Below, piece after piece: positions 15,407 to 19,202 of a DNA stretch of 19,202 nt. Numbering within the stretch: the stretch's first letter is position 1; each line of letters opens with the position of its first letter. Made by a program: the position numbers and the translations under genes. The DNA is from an uncultured Azospirillum sp. (GTDB lineage Bacteria; Pseudomonadota; Alphaproteobacteria; Azospirillales; Azospirillaceae). The notes under the pieces were generated by a model that was not told the DNA's origin, ran no database searches, and worked only from the letters and a program-made list of their open reading frames with translations. The stretch covers positions 1 to 19,202 of the forward strand of contig CALGOL010000584.1 of the NCBI GenBank assembly GCA_937960755.1, written 5' to 3'.

Positions 15407-15460
15407 AGGGCCATCTGAAGGGCCATCTGAAGGGCCATCTGAAGGGCCATCTGAAGGGCA
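15401..15460 (+). repeat. Five-copy 12-bp tandem repeat spanning stop codon and RBS
   Basis: Five consecutive units of ATCTGAAGGGCC (last unit ends in A), directly repeated. The first unit supplies the Ile and stop codon of the radical SAM gene. Each unit contains GAAGGG, which looks like a ribosome-binding site, and the last copy places it 9 bases before the NUDIX ATG. Twelve bases keep the reading frame in multiples of three, so copy change would alter spacing and the number of ribosome sites rather than the frame. The unit reads HLKG in the NUDIX frame. Confidence 0.85.
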
Positions 15461-15465
15461 GAACG

Positions 15466-16074
15466 ATGGGAACCAGTTCGGAAAGCTGGGCGGTCGGACC
15501 GGATCATCCGGGCGGCGTGCTCGCCGCCGCCGGAAGCCCCCGCCTCAACGACGTCGCCGCGCTGATGGTCGCTGCCGACGGGCGTTACCTGATGCAGTTG
15601 CGCGACGACCGTCCATCCTTGCGGGTGGCCGATCACTGGTGTCTGTTCGGCGGGCGGGTGGAGCCGGGAGAAACCCCGCGGGCGGCGCTGATCCGGGAAC
15701 TGGCGGAAGAGCTGGAGTTCTCCCCTCGCGTCGTTCGCTGGTTCACCGAAACTGGTTTCGTCATGCCTCAGCTGGGGGTCGGCCCGAGTTGGAAGACCTT
15801 CTTCGAAGTCCCGATCACCCAACCCGAGATCGACGCCATGGTGCAGCACGAGGGCGCCGACCGGCAATTGTTCGCCCTAGACGAGCTGTTGCGGCAACCC
15901 CGCGTCGTTCCCTGGGACGTACAGGCGATCATTCTGCATGCCCGACGCGACGTGATCTTCGGCCCGGTTCCTTCGGAGGCGCCTCCCCCCCCCGTCAACC
16001 CTCATGGAAATTTACACCATTCGGCGGGGCGCGGTCGTCCGCCTCATCGGCGCGGTTTTGCTGGAGATCAGTAA
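15466..16074 (+). CDS. NUDIX hydrolase
   Basis: A 202-residue NUDIX protein, hydrolysing a nucleoside diphosphate linked to another moiety, possibly a nucleotide sugar. The box runs from Gly63 to Phe85: G-RVEPG-E with Glu69, R77-E78-L79, Glu81 and Glu82, followed by L-E-F where the consensus has x-G-U, so the usual glycine is Glu84. The metal-binding glutamates are kept. ATG 15466 was chosen because the 12-bp repeat ahead provides the ribosome site and because the longer upstream frame only reads through the repeat. The C-terminus after a C9 tract (15985-15993) becomes a low-complexity His/Pro/Arg-rich tail. In cluster context it may control levels of the nucleotide sugar. Confidence 0.82.
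   Translation: MGTSSESWAVGPDHPGGVLAAAGSPRLNDVAALMVAADGRYLMQLRDDRPSLRVADHWCLFGGRVEPGETPRAALIRELAEELEFSPRVVRWFTETGFVMPQLGVGPSWKTFFEVPITQPEIDAMVQHEGADRQLFALDELLRQPRVVPWDVQAIILHARRDVIFGPVPSEAPPPPVNPHGNLHHSAGRGRPPHRRGFAGDQ
15985..15993 (+). repeat. C9 homopolymer near the 3' end of the NUDIX gene
   Basis: Nine consecutive C residues lie at about codon 173 of the NUDIX gene. Loss of one C would shift the frame into a different end: PPPPSTLMEIYTIRRG and onward to a TGA at 16109-16111. Such tracts are prone to slipped-strand change and to sequencing error. Confidence 0.7.
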
Positions 16075-16111
16075 CGGCCAGGTGATACAAAGCCGACGCG
16101 GCGCGGATTGA
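16004..16111 (+). CDS. Possible small ORF overlapping the NUDIX 3' end
   Basis: A 35-codon ATG-TGA frame, shifted relative to the NUDIX gene, encodes a mildly hydrophobic peptide starting MEIYTIRRGAVVRLIGAVLL. It overlaps the last 71 bases of the NUDIX gene. It has no ribosome site and no recognisable family. It may be the alternative end of the NUDIX protein produced by a shift at the C9 tract rather than a gene of its own. Confidence 0.2.
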   Translation: MEIYTIRRGAVVRLIGAVLLEISNGQVIQSRRGAD

Positions 16112-16136
16112 AGGCATGGCGGAATTCGCCGCCATG

Positions 16137-16172
16137 ACCGATAAAAACGCCGATAAAAACGCCGATAAAAAC
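16137..16172 (+). repeat. Three-copy 12-bp tandem repeat
   Basis: Three direct units of (A/G)CCGATAAAAAC at 16137-16148, 16149-16160 and 16161-16172, AT-rich in a GC-rich setting. If the upstream frame of the third epimerase is translated, it encodes repeated Asp-Lys-Asn-(Ala). A seven-base inverted repeat (ATGGCGG…CCGCCAT, 16116-16135) lies just before it. Confidence 0.75.
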
Positions 16173-16298
16173 ACTGGCGAAAACGATGTGATCGCCATTC
16201 CGCCGAAAGCCGCGCGACTCCTGACCGCCTTGGCGTGTCGGCGGGTTTGCGCCGCGACGTTGGACGCTATCGACATAGGGGGCTTCCGGCCGAACGTC

Positions 16299-17315
16299 AT
16301 GGATATCCTCGTTCTCGGCGGCGCCGTTTTCCTGGGCCGCCATTTCACGGATTCCGCCCTGCGGGCCGGGCATCGGGTGACGCATTTCAACCGCGGTCGC
16401 AGTGATCCCCGTCCCACGCCGGGCGTGGAGAGATTGATCGGCGACCGTGATCGCGACCTGTCCGCCCTTGCGGGGCGTCGCTGGGACGCGGTGATCGATA
16501 CTTGCGCTTATTTCCCCCGGCAAGTGACCGCCGCGGCGACTGCCCTGCGCGGCGCGGCGCGGCGTTACGCGCTGGTGTCCTCAGTGAATCGCTACGCCGA
16601 CTTCCCCCATCCGGGAATCGACGAGGATCATCCGGGCGAGGCCACGCCCGACGACCTTGCGGCCTCCTCCGCGGACCCCCCGTTGAACGCCGAGACTTAT
16701 GGTTTCTTAAAGGCCGCCTGCGAGCGCGCCCTGCACGCCGCTTGGGGGGAAGGCGGCCTCGTCCTGCGTCCCGGCTATCTCGTCGGCCCTTATGACCGCA
16801 GTCATCGTTTCCATTACTGGGTTCGCCGTCTGGCCGCCGGGGGAAGGTTCCTGGCGCCGGGAATACCCGATGCGCCATGGCAGTTCATCGACGTCCGGGA
16901 TCTCACTGATTGGGTGATCCGCCTTCTCGAGGCGCCGTCGTCCGGTTTCGCGACCTTTAACGTCGTCGGCCCGGCGTCGGATTCCATCGCCGGCGACCTT
17001 CTGGACCGTATCGCGGCGGCGACCGGCGGCGTCGCCCGCCCGACATGGGTGGACGCGGATCTTCTCGCGCGTTCGGTCGAAGGCTCCCGCTGGCTGGATC
17101 TCGCCGATTGGTCAAACCTGCCGGATCGGCATCGCTTCCTCTACGCCGTGTCGAATCGCCGGGCGGTCGAGGCCGGGCTGCGCATCCGGCCGGTCGCCGA
17201 AACCGTCGCCGCGGTGCTGGATCATCTGTCTGGAAGAAGGATCGAGCCGGCGGCGGAGGCGCTCGCCCCCGATGTCGAGGCCGCTCTGCTCCGGGCCTTG
17301 GGGCAGGCGGATTAG
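16299..17315 (+). CDS. NAD-dependent epimerase/dehydratase
   Basis: A 338-residue SDR-type protein from the ATG at 16299, which opens MDILVLGGAVFLGRHF with glycines at 7, 8 and 13, the usual start for this subgroup. Ser-containing ALVSSVNRY and catalytic-type Tyr134/Lys138 in YGFLK are present, then VLRPGYLVGPYDRS and PWQFIDVRDLTDWVI. The family acts on nucleotide sugars or sugar acids; substrate unknown. The same frame is open upstream to an ATG at 16116 (399 residues), but that 61-residue lead is low-complexity, contains the DKNA repeat and lies on a hairpin, so the shorter start seems right despite a weak ribosome site. It forms the late part of the glycan cluster. Confidence 0.85.
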   Translation: MDILVLGGAVFLGRHFTDSALRAGHRVTHFNRGRSDPRPTPGVERLIGDRDRDLSALAGRRWDAVIDTCAYFPRQVTAAATALRGAARRYALVSSVNRYADFPHPGIDEDHPGEATPDDLAASSADPPLNAETYGFLKAACERALHAAWGEGGLVLRPGYLVGPYDRSHRFHYWVRRLAAGGRFLAPGIPDAPWQFIDVRDLTDWVIRLLEAPSSGFATFNVVGPASDSIAGDLLDRIAAATGGVARPTWVDADLLARSVEGSRWLDLADWSNLPDRHRFLYAVSNRRAVEAGLRIRPVAETVAAVLDHLSGRRIEPAAEALAPDVEAALLRALGQAD

Positions 17316-17408
17316 CGCTTTCTTCACACCCCCTTCCGAAGATTTCCCACATCTCCCGAAAGCCCGCGCATCCAACGTTTTCCATGCGGTAATGATCGAA
17401 GGTCCATC

Positions 17409-19094
17409 ATGTCGAATGATTCCGGTTTCTGGAGCGTGGTCGAACCGTTCATCGAAGCGGACGCGGCGCGCCAGGTCGATTCCCTGGCCGATGAGGTGGA
17501 GGCGTATTTCGGCGGGCCTCGCGACCTGGGATCGGCGCGGAAGTTTCTCAAGGAACGGTTGCCGCCGGGGCGCATTTACGTTTATGGGGCCGGATCCCAT
17601 TCGGAGGCCATCGTCCATGTTCTGACGGGTCGGCGGGATCTGGAAATTCTAGGATTCGTCGATCAGGCGGCGGCGCGGCTGGGGACTTTCCACGGTTTCG
17701 AGGTTCTGACGCCCGAAGCGCTGGCCGGCCGCGATTTCGACTACGTGCTCATATCGTATAATCGGATGGAGATGAAACTCATTGATCGGCTGCTTGATCT
17801 GGGAATACCCCGTGATCGCATCCGGCCGATTTATTCCGATCCCGACTTCATCCGGCAGGCGACCGACGCCGAATTCGCCAAAATCGAACGCCAGTTGAAG
17901 GGGCATCGGTTCGATCACGTCATCGTCCGCTCCGCTATTCACGAAGTGATCCCGGACGCCGCCCTGGCCACGGTGTTTCCGCCTGACCGCACGCTGGTGC
18001 TGCACGCCGGTCCGGCCAAGCCGTCGCCCTTGTCGGCGCATTTCTGGACCATCGACGTGCGGGAATGCGCGGCGTTGATCGCCAGCATTTTACGGGCGCT
18101 GCGTCCCTCCATCGTTTTCCTCAGCACCGCCCAGGAATACGATCTCCTGTACTTCGCGGTTCGCCGCGCCGCGCCGGACAGCCGGTTGATCCACGAGATC
18201 TACGATTTTTTTCCCTTTATTCCCGATGACTGGATCAAGCTCGGGATCAACGCCAGCGATCGGCTGATCCAGTTGATGCGGCTGTCGAACTACCACAGCA
18301 CCCGCGGGTCCGAATTGGTGGTGTCGAAGCGGGCCGGCGCCGCCTGGGACGTGGTGCGCGCCTCCTTCGAGACCCCCTATCAATACGTGTTCCCCGGCAT
18401 CGGATCGCCGGAAGAGCTGGCCCAACTCGACTGCGGCGACCACGTCGCCGCCGATGATCGCGTCCGGATCCTTTACGCCGGCGCTCTGGTGCCGTCGCAT
18501 TTCCATGTCTACAAGCGGTCGGATTACAACTTCCTGCCGATGCTGGAGGAGATGGTCGCCCGCGGCCGCGTGGCTGTGGACATCTACAATTCGGGACACG
18601 GCTACGCCGTCCAGGACGGGTCCTTCCAAGACTATCTGGATCGCTACGCCGCCCCGCCGATGACCTATCATCGGCGCATTCCCTTCGAAAATTTGGTGCG
18701 GTTGATGACCCGCCACGATTACGGTTGGCTGTGCCTAGCGCCGCGGGAGCGGCGTCTGGCCGACCAGCAGGTGGTGATCTGCAACCGCTTCAGCGCCTAC
18801 ATCTACGGAGGCTTGCCGGTCATCGTCGATTCTGAATGGGATTTCATCGCCGATCTGGTGGAGACGTTCGACGCCGGTCTGGTGATCCGTGACGCCGACC
18901 CTGATCGGGTGCTTGCCGCCATCGCGTCATGCGACTACGCCGCCAAACGCGCCGGGGTGATGCGGCTGCGGGCGCATCTATGGGCGCATAACGAGAAGGT
19001 GCGCCGTGCGCTGATCGATTTCCGGGATGAGCGGGCCCCCGATTTTGAGACGGCCGATGACTGTTTACGAAGAGATTCCCGCTCCTATAAGTAG
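17409..19094 (+). CDS. Rossmann-domain/glycosyltransferase fusion
   Basis: A 561-residue protein. Residues ~50-160 form a nucleotide-binding-like domain reminiscent of PglD N-terminal or sugar-sensing domains: IYVYGAGSHSEAIVHVL (Tyr59, Gly60, Gly62), LGFVDQAAARLGTFHGFEVL and DYVLISYNRMEMKL. From about residue 170 a GT-B fold glycosyltransferase-like region follows, with LVLHAGPAKPSPL, RILYAGALVPSHFHVYK as the donor-side Rossmann start and FSAYIYGGLPVIVDSEWDFIADLV at the C-terminus, close to the GT4-type nucleotide-sugar-binding end. No transmembrane segment is seen. GAAGG precedes the ATG, and the 93-base gap from the previous gene makes a separate promoter possible. As the last gene, it could transfer the sugar made by the cluster. 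The family assignment of the C-terminal half is moderately sure. Confidence 0.7.
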   Translation: MSNDSGFWSVVEPFIEADAARQVDSLADEVEAYFGGPRDLGSARKFLKERLPPGRIYVYGAGSHSEAIVHVLTGRRDLEILGFVDQAAARLGTFHGFEVLTPEALAGRDFDYVLISYNRMEMKLIDRLLDLGIPRDRIRPIYSDPDFIRQATDAEFAKIERQLKGHRFDHVIVRSAIHEVIPDAALATVFPPDRTLVLHAGPAKPSPLSAHFWTIDVRECAALIASILRALRPSIVFLSTAQEYDLLYFAVRRAAPDSRLIHEIYDFFPFIPDDWIKLGINASDRLIQLMRLSNYHSTRGSELVVSKRAGAAWDVVRASFETPYQYVFPGIGSPEELAQLDCGDHVAADDRVRILYAGALVPSHFHVYKRSDYNFLPMLEEMVARGRVAVDIYNSGHGYAVQDGSFQDYLDRYAAPPMTYHRRIPFENLVRLMTRHDYGWLCLAPRERRLADQQVVICNRFSAYIYGGLPVIVDSEWDFIADLVETFDAGLVIRDADPDRVLAAIASCDYAAKRAGVMRLRAHLWAHNEKVRRALIDFRDERAPDFETADDCLRRDSRSYK

Positions 19095-19202
19095 CAAAAG
19101 CCGATGGAGCGTCAGATGAAACGGACCGGCACGAAACACAGTGCGGCGGTATTATACATGGCGTAATCGGTTGGCTGCTCTCCCGAAGGCGACGAGGTCG
19201 AT
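19095..19202. other. 3' intergenic edge, no supported gene
   Basis: The last 108 bases hold only a 20-codon frame at 19104-19166 (MERQMKRTGTKHSAA…), whose basic start loosely resembles the N-terminus of IS3-type OrfA proteins but stops almost at once. No terminator hairpin with a T run is seen after the last gene. Whether the cluster continues cannot be told from this window. Confidence 0.4.

Noticed and set aside
15401..15460. The 12-bp repeats as a CRISPR array
   Set aside because: Units are directly adjacent with no spacers and are far too short.

Overview
The window is high-GC DNA with alphaproteobacterial-looking proteins, GC-rich third positions and tightly packed genes with short Shine-Dalgarno motifs. 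A Rhodospirillales-type organism is the best guess, but this rests on general appearance only and no marker gene is present.

Left arm (1-3795, minus strand): a partial gene at the edge, a TPR-repeat protein, a sulfotransferase-like gene that appears to have lost one base in a G run near its 5' end, and a phage/tail-associated type gene that is intact apart from two in-frame stop codons. A 14-bp inverted repeat separates the TPR and sulfotransferase genes. From about 3796 to 4602 there is a gene-poor, partly AT-rich stretch. It holds a remnant of an IS5-type transposase and other coding-like debris, so this boundary looks like a place where mobile DNA has landed and decayed.

Right arm (4603-19094, plus strand): one long run of sugar and glycan genes, most of them overlapping or spaced by fewer than 20 bases. 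The order is: NAD-dependent sugar epimerase; fused nucleotidyltransferase/PfkB sugar kinase; GmhA-like SIS isomerase; second NAD-dependent epimerase/dehydratase; thiamine-diphosphate E1 alpha and beta subunits with no E2/E3 partner; two tandem DegT-type PLP aminotransferases; a 364-residue protein I do not recognise; a radical SAM/SPASM protein; a NUDIX hydrolase; a third NAD-dependent epimerase; and a Rossmann/glycosyltransferase fusion. The kinase/nucleotidyltransferase and the SIS protein recall ADP/GDP-heptose synthesis. The epimerases, aminotransferases, E1 pair and radical SAM enzyme would then modify the activated sugar. The likely output is an unusual, possibly branched or acylated amino sugar for a surface glycan (LPS, capsule or glycoprotein). 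The exact product is not determined by the sequence.

Small-scale structure stands out in the right arm: a five-copy 12-bp tandem repeat that carries the radical SAM stop codon and repeated ribosome-binding-site-like motifs ahead of the NUDIX gene; a C9 tract near the NUDIX 3' end; and a three-copy 12-bp repeat upstream of the third epimerase. The last ~100 bases hold no gene I can support.
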